Assembly (NCBI GenBank): GCA_037045055.1
Contig: JBAOHJ010000002.1
Span: forward strand, 310,001 to 374,000
Length of the DNA: 64,000 bases
Source of the DNA: Phosphoribacter sp037045055
GTDB lineage: Bacteria > Actinomycetota > Actinomycetes > Actinomycetales > Dermatophilaceae
Direction of reading: 5' to 3'
Made by a program: the position numbers and the translations under genes. The stretch's first letter is position 1, and each line of letters starts with the position of its first letter. The notes beneath the pieces are model-generated. The model was not told where the DNA came from. It ran no database searches and saw only the letters and a program-made list of their open reading frames with translations. Of the stretch, positions 25,744 to 34,952 are shown in pieces.

Positions 25744-26193
25744 TCAGCCGCCGGGCAGCTCGACCCGCATCATCGTCGCCAGCATCGTGGCGCACTGGGT
25801 CTCGGTCCCGGTGGCGGCGTCCACGGCATACGCGTCTCCGTGGCACACCGTGAGGGTGCGGCCCGCCCGCATGACCCGGCCGCGGGCCAGCAGCCGGTCT
25901 CCGTGGGCGGGGGCGAAGAGGTTGATTTTCAGCTCGACGGTGAGGACCTCGGCCTCGGCGCCCATCAGGGTCAGGGCGGCATACCCGCACGAGCTGTCGA
26001 CGATGGCCGTGGTCACCGCGGCGTGGAAGTAGTCGTGCTGCTGGGACAGCTCCTCGCGGAAGCCGACCTCGATGTCCACCGCCCCAGGCTCGACCCGGGT
26101 CAGGGCGGCGCCGAAGTGGGCCATCAGCCCCTGGCTGGCGAAGGACGTGCGCACCTTCGCCGCGTAGTCGGGGTGGCGCACGGTCGGCGGCAT
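25744..26193 (-). CDS. PaaI-type acyl-CoA thioesterase
   Basis: Hot-dog thioesterase of 149 residues. The catalytic helix region is QQHDYFHAAVTTAIVDSSCGYAAL and the strand block AEVLTVELKINLFAPAHGDRLLARGRV follows, both standard for PaaI/YbgC-like enzymes that hydrolyse acyl-CoA thioesters, often aromatic. ATG 26193 gives a complete domain. It is in the same operon as the GNAT gene. The acyl group is unknown. Confidence 0.9.
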   Translation of the reverse strand: MPPTVRHPDYAAKVRTSFASQGLMAHFGAALTRVEPGAVDIEVGFREELSQQHDYFHAAVTTAIVDSSCGYAALTLMGAEAEVLTVELKINLFAPAHGDRLLARGRVMRAGRTLTVCHGDAYAVDAATGTETQCATMLATMMRVELPGG

Positions 26194-26301
26194 CTCGGCT
26201 CCATCCGGTTCTCGTCGGCCTGCTCGATGGTATGCAACGATGAGGTCAATGGTCGCGGCGGTGTCCGCGGGGGACGCAACCGGCTCGTCATGGGGCCGAC
26301 G

Positions 26302-27207
26302 TCACTGCCGGTGGTGCAGGATGTTGAGCACGTTGCCGTCGGGGTCGCGCACGAAGAACCTGCGCACCCCCCAGGGTTCGCTCGTCAGCGGGTGGACGAT
26401 GTCGAGTCCGAGGCGCACCGCGTCGTCGTAGGCTGCGTCGACGTCCGCCACGGTGATCGAGACCGCGGGCGCCATCGGCCCGGCGACGTCGTGGGTGAGC
26501 ACCTGCAGCAGCGCTCCGGACGGCGCGACGTACCGGGTGACCCAGTCGAGGCCGAGCCGCTCGCGGGTCAGGCCGAGGAAGTCGCCGTAGAACCGCTCGG
26601 TCGCCTCGATGTCGCCGACCACGAGGTCGGGGATGATCCGCGCGACGCGCATGTGGCCATCATCGGCCTCTCCTTCGTCCTTTGTCACCTCCCGCGCAAC
26701 GTCCAACGCGATCTCCCACGCGGCAGCCGTGTCGACGCGCAGGAGCCGGTCGCGATCGACGGTCGGCCAGGGTTCGGTCGCGTCGCGGCGGCCCAGGACC
26801 TGCTCCCACGTCGGTTCGAGGACCGAACCGAAGCCCCGATCCCGCGACGCGAGACGCCCTCGATGCGCCACCTCATCGGAGCACACGACCTCGACCCAGG
26901 TGAGGTCAGCCGCGCATTCCCGAGCGAGGTTGCGCCACAGGCGCCGTGCGTCCTCGACGTAGTTCGCGGCGTCCACGACCACGTCATGACCCAGCCTCAA
27001 GGCGTCGCGGGCGACCACCTCGGCGACCAGGTAGGCCGCCAGCCCGGTCTGGTGCGACGCGGCGAGGCCCGCCCGGTGCAACGCGTCCTCGACCGGGTCC
27101 ACCGAGACGATCACCGCGTGCTCACGTGCCGCCACAGCGCGGGCCACGGTCGACTTCCCGACTCCGGGCAACCCTGCTAGTGCGACCAGCGAGAGCGTGG
27201 ACGTCAT
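26302..27207 (-). CDS. P-loop kinase-like ATPase fused to a VOC/glyoxalase domain
   Basis: One open frame of 301 residues. Residues 1-180 are an AAA_33-like small kinase domain with Walker A GLPGVGKST (12-20) and the lid-type segment VVVDAANYVEDARRLWRNLA. Residues 186-301 are a VOC domain (MRVARIIPDLVVGDIEATER to FFVRDPDGNVLNILHH) with the expected metal-site strands. No stop codon separates the two at 26650-26700. An AAGGAG sits about 17 nt before the internal ATG at 26652, so separate translation of the VOC part is also possible. Start ATG 27207. Neither substrate is known; the fusion itself is unusual. Confidence 0.75.
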   Translation of the reverse strand: MTSTLSLVALAGLPGVGKSTVARAVAAREHAVIVSVDPVEDALHRAGLAASHQTGLAAYLVAEVVARDALRLGHDVVVDAANYVEDARRLWRNLARECAADLTWVEVVCSDEVAHRGRLASRDRGFGSVLEPTWEQVLGRRDATEPWPTVDRDRLLRVDTAAAWEIALDVAREVTKDEGEADDGHMRVARIIPDLVVGDIEATERFYGDFLGLTRERLGLDWVTRYVAPSGALLQVLTHDVAGPMAPAVSITVADVDAAYDDAVRLGLDIVHPLTSEPWGVRRFFVRDPDGNVLNILHHRQ

Positions 27208-27271
27208 GGCGTCAGCGTGCCAGCGTTGGCGCGTCGAGACCCGCCGACCTCGGGTGATTCTGATCCCGCGG

Positions 27272-27679
27272 TCAGGGAAGCAGGTCCGGAGCCGACCCGT
27301 CCTCGAGGCGGAGGATCGTGAAGTGGCGACGGTCGAGCGTGGCGATGACGCGCGTGTGGTATGCCGTCGCCAGCACGATGTTCGACGCGTCCGTGACCCC
27401 GATCGGGACGTCCGAGTACCGCTGCACGATGAGCCTGGCGCCCTCCAGACGCGCGCGGTCCATCGAGGCCAGTTCCCATGCGCCGCCGGTGAGTTCGGCG
27501 AGCACGGCGTGCTGTTCGTCGACACCGTGCCGGGTCAGGACGAGGTAGTCGAGTTCGGCGATCACATAGGGCGAGACGACCAGCGGCTCGGCACTGGCAT
27601 TGATCGCGGCGGCGACGGCCCGGTGGTGCGGCTCGTTGGTGTCGAAGTAGGCCAGCAGCGCGCTCGTGTCAACGACCAT
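27272..27679 (-). CDS. vapC: PIN-domain toxin of a VapBC pair
   Basis: Ribonuclease toxin of 135 residues. The acidic PIN residues are visible: Asp4 in VVDTSALLAYFD, Glu42 in VIAELDYL, and TDASNIVLA near residue 97, followed by VIATLDRRHF. It lies 9 bp after the antitoxin gene, the usual order for VapBC operons. It cleaves structured RNA in characterised members. ATG 27679. Confidence 0.92.
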   Translation of the reverse strand: MVVDTSALLAYFDTNEPHHRAVAAAINASAEPLVVSPYVIAELDYLVLTRHGVDEQHAVLAELTGGAWELASMDRARLEGARLIVQRYSDVPIGVTDASNIVLATAYHTRVIATLDRRHFTILRLEDGSAPDLLP

Positions 27680-27688
27680 GGACCGCGG

Positions 27689-27901
27689 TCACCGACCGAA
27701 GCCGGTGGCCAGCAGTTCGTCCACCCGCTCGGCGATCGGCTCCCGACCTCGGATGATTCCGTGACGCGGCCGGACGTGCTCGCCAAGGAGTTGCTCCCGG
27801 AGCGCCTCACGCATGACCACGGCCTCGGAAACCCCGCGACGACGTGCCTCCAACTCGACGGCTCGTTTGATCTCGTCCGAAAGGTAGAGCGTGGTCTTCA
27901 T
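27689..27901 (-). CDS. vapB: Ribbon-helix-helix antitoxin of a VapBC pair
   Basis: DNA-binding antitoxin of 70 residues. MKTTLYLSDEIKRAVELEARRRG is the RHH/MetJ-Arc DNA-contact strand and first helix; SEAVVMREALREQLL is the second helix. It should neutralise the following toxin and autoregulate. ATG 27901 is only 7 bp after a TACAAT -10 element, so the mRNA is probably leaderless. Confidence 0.9.
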   Translation of the reverse strand: MKTTLYLSDEIKRAVELEARRRGVSEAVVMREALREQLLGEHVRPRHGIIRGREPIAERVDELLATGFGR

Positions 27902-27908
27902 GCCATAT

Positions 27909-27914
27909 ATTGTA
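27909..27914 (-). promoter_or_regulatory. -10 element of the vapBC promoter (leaderless)
   Basis: TACAAT reads on the minus strand at 27914-27909, with TGG immediately before it, inside the AT-rich stretch TATATTGTACC. With 7 bp between the hexamer and the ATG at 27901, transcription would begin at or next to the start codon. Confidence 0.6.
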
Positions 27915-28040
27915 CCAGCGCCTCCCGTGCGGCGAAGTGCCAGAGGGCGACCTTCGGCAGGACGAGGGACGGCCCCCGTCGGGACGAGCGATCGACCTTG
28001 CCTGGCGATCCAGGCGAGGAACAAACCGGCGGCCACCGAA

Positions 28041-28061
28041 GTTGAGTGAGATGAACGCAAG
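28041..28061. promoter_or_regulatory. HAIR operator (HspR site) upstream of dnaK
   Basis: TTGAGT at 28042-28047, a 7-bp spacer and ACGCAAG at 28055-28061 match the HspR operator with one mismatch in the right arm. A TTGACA -35-like element at 28078-28083 lies just downstream, so a bound HspR would sit over or beside the promoter. Confidence 0.8.
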
Positions 28062-28129
28062 TTTGTCGGTACCCGAGTTGACACGCCGTAGCTCGGGCCG
28101 GCAGATTGCGCGTCGGAGACTCAACCACA

Positions 28130-28151
28130 CGGCATACCGGCCGGTATGCCG
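28130..28151. promoter_or_regulatory. 22-bp perfect palindrome before dnaK
   Basis: GGCATACCGG at 28131-28140 is followed directly by CCGGTATGCC at 28141-28150, and the flanking C/G at 28130 and 28151 also pair. It lies 23 bp upstream of the dnaK ATG, between the promoter region and the ribosome-binding site, so it could act as DNA site or as an mRNA stem. It consists of two copies of the enriched word, head to head. Confidence 0.8.
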
Positions 28152-28174
28152 CACAACCAGCAGGAGACACACCC

Positions 28175-30051
<1,877 letters not shown>

Positions 30052-30055
<4 letters not shown>

Positions 30056-30750
30056 CCCACCACGAGGGGGCGGGGCCGGCTCACGGCCCCGCCCACCGCG
30101 GGGACCTCGGCTCGGCCGAGCCCGGCGGCTTCGACGAGTTCGACCACCAGGCCTCGGCGACGCCGGAGCTCGACGGTGACACCGGGCCCGACGTGGCCGG
30201 GCCGACGGACCCGTCGGAGCCGGCTGCCGAGCACGGCCCTGCGGTGGTGTCCGACGGCACCGCTGCCGAGGGCGACGACGCCGAGCCGTTCACCGTGGCC
30301 GACGTCGTCGGCGACACGGCATACGCGGCCTTGGCGGCCGAGCGCCTGGAGGACCTGCGCCGCCTGCAGGCCGAGTACGTCAACTACAAGAAGCGGGTCG
30401 ACCGCGACCGCGCGGTGGCCCGAGAGCTGGGCATCAGCCACGTCCTGGAGTCAATGCTGCCGGTGCTCGACGAGATCCACCTGGCCCGCGAGCACGGGGA
30501 CCTGGCCGACGGCCCCGCCGCGACCATCGTCGACAAGCTCGAGGCGGTGCTGGCCCGTCTGGGGATCGAGCGCTTCGGCCTGGTGGGGGAGGACTTCGAC
30601 CCGGCGGTGCACGAGGCGCTCATGCACCTGGCGGCCGACCTGCACCCCGACGCGACGACGACCACCGTGGTCAAGGTCCTGCAGCCGGGCTATCGGCTGG
30701 GCGAGCGCGTGGTGCGCCCCGCGCGCGTGGCGGTGGCCGACCCCCAGTGA
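30052..30750 (+). CDS. grpE: Nucleotide-exchange factor GrpE
   Basis: DnaK exchange factor of 232 residues. The first 80 residues are a low-complexity acidic Gly/Ala/Pro region; the coiled coil runs from about residue 90 (LAAERLEDLRRLQAEYVNYKKRVDRDR), then VLESMLPVLDEIHLAREHGD, and the beta wing holds GEDFDPAVHEALMH and VVKVLQPGYRLGERVVRPARV. The GTG at 30052 overlaps the dnaK stop by 4 bp, which indicates coupled translation. Slightly longer than average because of the N-terminal tail. Confidence 0.97.
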
Positions 30751-30783
30751 CGTCCACGGCATACGGAAGGAGGGTGCGCCGCG

Positions 30784-31776
30784 ATGGCTAGCCAGGACTG
30801 GTTCGAGAAGGACTTCTACGCGATCCTCGGCGTGCCCAAGGACGCCGACGAGGCGACCATCAAGAAGACCTACCGCAAGCGGGCCCGCACGCTGCATCCC
30901 GACCAGAACGCCAACGACCCCAAGGCCGAGGCGCGCTTCAAGGACATCGGCGAGGCGTATGCCGTGCTGTCGGACCCGCAGCAGCGCCAGGAGTACGACC
31001 AGGTCCGGGCGATGACCCACGGCGGCGCCCGCTTCACCGCAGGCGGTCCCGGCGGCGGGGGGTTCCAGGACCTCTTCGGCGGGATGTTCGGCGGCCCCGG
31101 GGTGCGCTTCTCCACCTCCCGCGGGGGGCGCGAGGAGGCCGACCTGCAGGACCTGTTGGGCGGGCTGTTCGCGCAGGGCGGGGCCGGGGGGTACCCCGGC
31201 GGGTATGCCGGCTCCCGGGGCCCGCGCAAGGGGCCCGACGTCCAGGCCCGCACGACCCTGGGGTTCCGCCAGGCCGTCTCCGGCGACACGGTCACCCTGA
31301 CCACCGGCGAGGGTGGCAGCGTCACCACCCGCATCCCCGCCGGGGTCAAGGACGGGCAGAAGATCCGACTGCGGGGCAAGGGACACCGCGGCGAACCGGG
31401 CGGAGAGTCCGGGGACCTCATCCTGCAGGTCGCCGTCGAGCCGCACCCGGTCTTCGGCCGCGACGGCGACCACCTCACCGTGGACCTGCCGGTGACCTTT
31501 GCCGAGGCCGCGTTGGGCGCCACGGTGGCGGTGCCCACCCTCACCGGCGAGCAGGTGCGGGTCAAGGTCGCCCCGGGCACCCCGAGCGGCCGGGTCCTGC
31601 GGATCAAGGGCCGCGGCGTGGTCACCCCGCACGGCACCGGCGACCTGCTGGCCAAGGTCCAGGTGGTCGTGCCGCAGCGACTCACCGACGCGGCCCGCGA
31701 GGCCCTCGAGAAGCTGCGGGTCGACGAGGACGGGGTCGACCCCCGGGCCGAGCTGTTCGTCCGGTCCAAGGAGTGA
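30784..31776 (+). CDS. dnaJ: DnaJ-type co-chaperone without zinc finger
   Basis: Hsp40 of 330 residues. The J domain (FYAILGVPKDADEATIKKTYRKRARTLHPDQN) has the HPD motif, followed by a Gly/Phe-rich linker (GGGFQDLFGGMFGG) and two beta-barrel substrate domains. There are no CxxCxGxG repeats, so it is a class B (CbpA-like) protein, although it takes the dnaJ1 position in the dnaK operon; the usual DnaJ1 with zinc finger is about 390 residues. ATG 30784 follows AAGGAGG. The stop overlaps the hspR start (GTGA). Confidence 0.95.
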   Translation: MASQDWFEKDFYAILGVPKDADEATIKKTYRKRARTLHPDQNANDPKAEARFKDIGEAYAVLSDPQQRQEYDQVRAMTHGGARFTAGGPGGGGFQDLFGGMFGGPGVRFSTSRGGREEADLQDLLGGLFAQGGAGGYPGGYAGSRGPRKGPDVQARTTLGFRQAVSGDTVTLTTGEGGSVTTRIPAGVKDGQKIRLRGKGHRGEPGGESGDLILQVAVEPHPVFGRDGDHLTVDLPVTFAEAALGATVAVPTLTGEQVRVKVAPGTPSGRVLRIKGRGVVTPHGTGDLLAKVQVVVPQRLTDAAREALEKLRVDEDGVDPRAELFVRSKE

Positions 31777-32261
31777 GGCCGGTGCACGCCGACCAGCCGC
31801 CGCGCACGCCTGCCGGCCCCGCGGCATACGCCCCCGACGACGACACCCCGGTGTTCGTCATCTCGGTGGCCGCCCAACTTGCCGGCATGCACGCGCAGAC
31901 CTTGCGGCAGTACGACCGGCTCGGTCTGGTGTCCCCGTCACGGACCCGCGGCGGTGGCCGGCGCTACTCGGCCCGCGAAGTGGCCCAACTGCGCGAGGTG
32001 CAACGCCTGTCCCAGGTCGAGGGCGTCAGCCTGGCCGGGATCCAACGCATCCTCGACCTGGAGAACCACGTCGGCGCCCTGCAGGCCCGCGTCGGGGAGT
32101 TGCTCGAGCAGTTGGAGTCGGTCCACGCGGCCGTCGCCCAGCGGGTCTTCGCGGCCGGGGTGGAGGGAGACATCGTGGCGATGCGCCCTGGGCAACGGCC
32201 GGCGCGCCCCTTCGGCGGTCCCGGTCGGTCCCTGGTGGTGTGGCAGCCGGTGCCGCGCTGA
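31773..32261 (+). CDS. hspR: Heat-shock repressor HspR (MerR family)
   Basis: Repressor of 162 residues. The MerR-type winged helix begins near residue 27 with VFVISVAAQLAGMHAQTLRQYDRLGLVSPSRTRGGGRRYSA, the wing Tyr and Arg being typical of HspR, and a coiled-coil helix (LENHVGALQARVGELLEQLESV) follows. Established role: HspR binds HAIR sites with DnaK as co-repressor, so the operon autoregulates. GTG 31773 overlaps the dnaJ stop; GTG 31782 in the same frame is an alternative. Three HAIR sites are visible in this window. Confidence 0.96.
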   Translation: MRPVHADQPPRTPAGPAAYAPDDDTPVFVISVAAQLAGMHAQTLRQYDRLGLVSPSRTRGGGRRYSAREVAQLREVQRLSQVEGVSLAGIQRILDLENHVGALQARVGELLEQLESVHAAVAQRVFAAGVEGDIVAMRPGQRPARPFGGPGRSLVVWQPVPR

Positions 32262-32291
32262 TCGGGCCGCGGCGGGCCGGGCCCCGAGACC

Positions 32292-32843
32292 TCAGATGAA
32301 CAGCAGCTGCGCTCCGTCGGTGAGCTCGATGAAGTCGGTGGCGCTGATGATCGCCTCGACGCCGTCGTAGAGGTGCTCCAGCTCCAGGCCCATCATGTCC
32401 GCCGACATGCGGCAGGCCCACAGCTTCGCCCCCGAGCCGTGCAGCAGGTCGAGGAACTCGGGGACCTCCGGCAAGTCGAGCGCGGCGATCTGCTTCTTCA
32501 TCATCTTCGTCGTCACCGCGGTCATGCCGGGCAGGCCGGCCATGCCCTGGGGCATCGACATGCCGAAGTGGCCCGGCATGTGCATCGCGGTGTTGCCGAG
32601 GTAGGAGAACTTCAGGTGGTCCATCGTCTCCTTGTTGATGATGTCGAAACCCCAGAAGGTGAAGAACAGGTGGGTCTCGATGCCCTCGCCGAGCGCGGCG
32701 TTGGCGAGGATCATGCCCGGGTAGGCCATGTCGAGGTTGCCCTTGGAGCAGATGATGGCCAGCTTGCGGCCGGTGGCGGCCTCGTCGTCGAACGACGGGA
32801 CGATGGCCGGTGCAGTGTCGAGCAGATCGGTGGTGGCGGTCAT
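32292..32843 (-). CDS. DsrE/DsrF/DrsH-like sulfur-relay protein
   Basis: Protein of 183 residues. The DsrE-like core starts with KLAIICSKGNLDMAYPGMILANAALGEGIETHLFFTFWGFD, and the long Met-rich helix and the GAKLWACRMSADMMGLE segment contain the conserved cysteine of the family. Such proteins accept persulfide sulfur from SQR or TusE/DsrC. Last gene of the SQR-TusE-DsrE operon; the gap to tusE is 32 bp. It is convergent with hspR (30 bp apart). Confidence 0.9.
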   Translation of the reverse strand: MTATTDLLDTAPAIVPSFDDEAATGRKLAIICSKGNLDMAYPGMILANAALGEGIETHLFFTFWGFDIINKETMDHLKFSYLGNTAMHMPGHFGMSMPQGMAGLPGMTAVTTKMMKKQIAALDLPEVPEFLDLLHGSGAKLWACRMSADMMGLELEHLYDGVEAIISATDFIELTDGAQLLFI

Positions 32844-32875
32844 GTCGGTCTCGGTTCGCTCGTGGTGGTCGGGGG

Positions 32876-33190
32876 TCAGACGCAGCCCTTGGGCTTCTGC
32901 AGCCCGGCGATGTAGGCCATCTTCTTGGCCGGCTTGACCGGGAACAGTGTGAACAGCTCCTTCACCGGTATGCCGCCCGTCGTCGAGACGCGACGTAGTG
33001 TCGCGGTCTCGTGCTGGGTCTCGAAGTCCTTGCGCAGGAAGCGGATCGGCTTCCAGTGCGCCTCGGTCAGGGTGATCCCGATCATCCCGGCCAAGGTGGC
33101 GGCGAGGTCCTCGTCCCACTGGGTCGGGTCGGTGAGGAAACCCTCGGCGTCGACGTCGATCCGACGCCCGTCGATGGTCGTGCTGGGCAT
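32876..33190 (-). CDS. TusE/DsrC-family sulfur-relay protein
   Basis: Small protein of 104 residues with the DsrC fold: IDVDAEGFLTDPTQWDEDLA, LTEAHWKPIRFLRKDF and the C-terminal GLQKPKGCV. The penultimate cysteine (Cys103) is the sulfur-carrying residue; the second cysteine ten residues earlier found in dissimilatory DsrC is absent (the position is in AYIAG), so it is TusE-like. ATG 33190, preceded by a purine-rich region. It lies 66 bp after the SQR gene. Confidence 0.92.
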   Translation of the reverse strand: MPSTTIDGRRIDVDAEGFLTDPTQWDEDLAATLAGMIGITLTEAHWKPIRFLRKDFETQHETATLRRVSTTGGIPVKELFTLFPVKPAKKMAYIAGLQKPKGCV

Positions 33191-33256
33191 CGCCTGGCTC
33201 CTTTGTCGTTGTGCTCGTGCGGGGGGGTCTCGGGTGGCGAGCAGCGGTAGCGCCGG

Positions 33257-34489
33257 TCAGTCCGGCGGGTTCTTGCCGGCCATGGTCATGGCGGTGGGCA
33301 GCGGCAGCGGCCGGCCGGGCAGCAGCACCTTCCAATAGACCTGGCGGAACGCGAGCTTGCCCAGGTGGTTGGCCCGGGACTCGGCCAGCAGCCGGAACGG
33401 GCCGACCTTGGCCAGCGGGAAGGTGCCGGTGAGCGGCTCGGTGTCGTAGTTGAAGTCCAGCAGCAGGCCCTTGCCGTGACCGGTCTCGATGAAGCAGTTC
33501 GCGTGCCCGTCGAAGGAGTGGGTCATCGGCCGACCACCGACGAGCTCGACGAAGTTGTCGACGAAGACCTCGACGGCGAAGTGGGCGACCGACCCGGCCT
33601 TGGAGGTCGGGAGGTTGCCGGCGTCCCCCAGGGCGAAAATCGAGTCGTATGCCGTGGCGCGCATGGTGTGCTTGTCGACCGGCACGTAGTTGAGCTCGTC
33701 GCCCAACCCCGAGCGGGCCACGAAGTCCGCGCCCATGTTCAGCGGCACGGTGACGAGCAGGTCGTAGTCGATCTCTCGCTCGTCGTAGGAGACGATGACC
33801 CGCCGGTCCTGGTCGACCCGCTCGATCATGAAGTCGGTCTCGAGCTTGATCCCCCGGTCGGCCAACAGGTGGCCCAGCTCGCGGCTGGCTACCGGCTTGG
33901 TGAAGGCGCCGTCCAGCGGGGTGACGTAGACGATCTCGGTGCGCTCGCGCAGCCCCTGCCGGGTGAGCCAGTCCTCGGCGAGGAAGGCGAACTCCAGCGG
34001 CGCCACCGGGCACTTGATCGGCATCTCGGTGACATGGACCACCAGACGCCCGCCCTCGAAGCGGTGCAACTGGTCGGCCAGGGCCAGCGCGCCCTCGTAG
34101 GTGTAGAACTCGCCGACCGAGCGGTGCCACTCGTCGCCGAGCATCCCCGGGGTCTGGTCCGGGCGCGGCGTCGTCCCGGTGGCCACGACGAGGTAGTCGT
34201 AGCGCAGCACCTGCTCGTCCGCGAGCGTCACCGTCTTGGCCTGCGGGTCGACCCGGTCGACCTCACCGAGGACGAGCTCGACGTCGGGGTGCAGGAACGC
34301 GCTCTTGGTGCGACGCACCTGGTCGGGGTGGTAGATCCCGAAAGGCAGGAACAGGTAGCCCGGCTGGTAGTCGTGGACGTCGTCGCGGTCGACCACGACA
34401 ACCCGCCACTGCTGGCCCAGCCGGTCGTGGACCTTGTTGGCCACCATGGTCCCGGCGGTGCCTCCCCCGAGGATGACGAGGGTGTTCAT
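33257..34489 (-). CDS. sqr: Sulfide:quinone oxidoreductase-like flavoprotein
   Basis: FAD-dependent membrane-associated enzyme of 410 residues that oxidises sulfide (or a persulfide) and reduces quinone. The FAD motif is LVILGGGTAGTMVANKV; candidate redox cysteines are in IKCPVAPLEFAF and HANCFIETGHGKGLLLDF; ALGDAGNLPTSKAGSVAHF is the second FAD contact. The size and motifs fit the SQR family. ATG 34489 opens the operon SQR-TusE-DsrE, divergent from the CsoR-family repressor. The third SQR cysteine is not obvious, so the type is uncertain. Confidence 0.85.
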   Translation of the reverse strand: MNTLVILGGGTAGTMVANKVHDRLGQQWRVVVVDRDDVHDYQPGYLFLPFGIYHPDQVRRTKSAFLHPDVELVLGEVDRVDPQAKTVTLADEQVLRYDYLVVATGTTPRPDQTPGMLGDEWHRSVGEFYTYEGALALADQLHRFEGGRLVVHVTEMPIKCPVAPLEFAFLAEDWLTRQGLRERTEIVYVTPLDGAFTKPVASRELGHLLADRGIKLETDFMIERVDQDRRVIVSYDEREIDYDLLVTVPLNMGADFVARSGLGDELNYVPVDKHTMRATAYDSIFALGDAGNLPTSKAGSVAHFAVEVFVDNFVELVGGRPMTHSFDGHANCFIETGHGKGLLLDFNYDTEPLTGTFPLAKVGPFRLLAESRANHLGKLAFRQVYWKVLLPGRPLPLPTAMTMAGKNPPD

Positions 34490-34568
34490 GGAGCCAGATC
34501 CTCTCTGTCCCGGGCTGCGTGGCGAGCCGTCCGCGTGGGTGGTGGTGATCCCGTCCCCTCCCTGGCAC

Positions 34569-34586
34569 AATACCCCTGTGGGTATT
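34569..34586. promoter_or_regulatory. CsoR/CstR-type operator
   Basis: AATACCC at 34569-34575 and GGGTATT at 34580-34586 form a perfect palindrome with a 4-bp centre (CTGT). This TACCC/GGGTA arrangement is the known operator type of CsoR, RcnR and CstR repressors. It lies between the divergent sqr operon and the repressor gene, so it can control both. Confidence 0.85.
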
Positions 34587-34667
34587 TCGTGACGTCGGGA
34601 ACAAGGTCCTGGACCGGTGTGCGGTCCACCACACCGGCGGGGCGCTCTCGGACGGAAGGACGGCGAC

Positions 34668-34946
34668 ATGACGACGGTCGAGTTGAGCCCGGAGGAGTTG
34701 ACCAAGGTCGCCAACCGGTTGCGTCGGGCCCAGGGTCAGATCGGCGGCGTGCTGCGGATGATCGAGGACGGCCGGGACTGCCAGGACATCGTTACCCAAC
34801 TGGCCGCGGTGCGCCGGGCGGTCGACCGGGCGGGGTTCGCGATCATCGCCACGGGGCTCAAGCAGTGCGTCACCGAAGCGCACGAGCGCGGCGACGCCGA
34901 GGTGGACACCGCGGTGATGGAGAAGCTGTTCATCTCGCTGGCCTGA
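34668..34946 (+). CDS. cstR: CsoR-family repressor, CstR-like (persulfide sensing)
   Basis: All-helical repressor of 92 residues: NRLRRAQGQIGGVLRMIEDGRDCQDIVTQ, then VDRAGFAIIATGLKQCV. Cys38 and Cys67 align with the two Cu-site cysteines of M. tuberculosis CsoR (36 and 65), but the position of the copper-binding His61 is Gly63. Loss of that His with retention of both Cys is the CstR pattern, in which persulfides cross-link the cysteines. The divergent sqr-tusE-dsrE operon fits this. ATG 34668 after GGAAGGA. Confidence 0.85.
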   Translation: MTTVELSPEELTKVANRLRRAQGQIGGVLRMIEDGRDCQDIVTQLAAVRRAVDRAGFAIIATGLKQCVTEAHERGDAEVDTAVMEKLFISLA

Positions 34947-34952
34947 ACGCCC

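Noticed and set aside
34569..34586. Copper-responsive CsoR operator
   Set aside because: The palindrome suits CsoR, but the repressor lacks the Cu-binding His and the controlled genes handle sulfide, so persulfide sensing is the better call.
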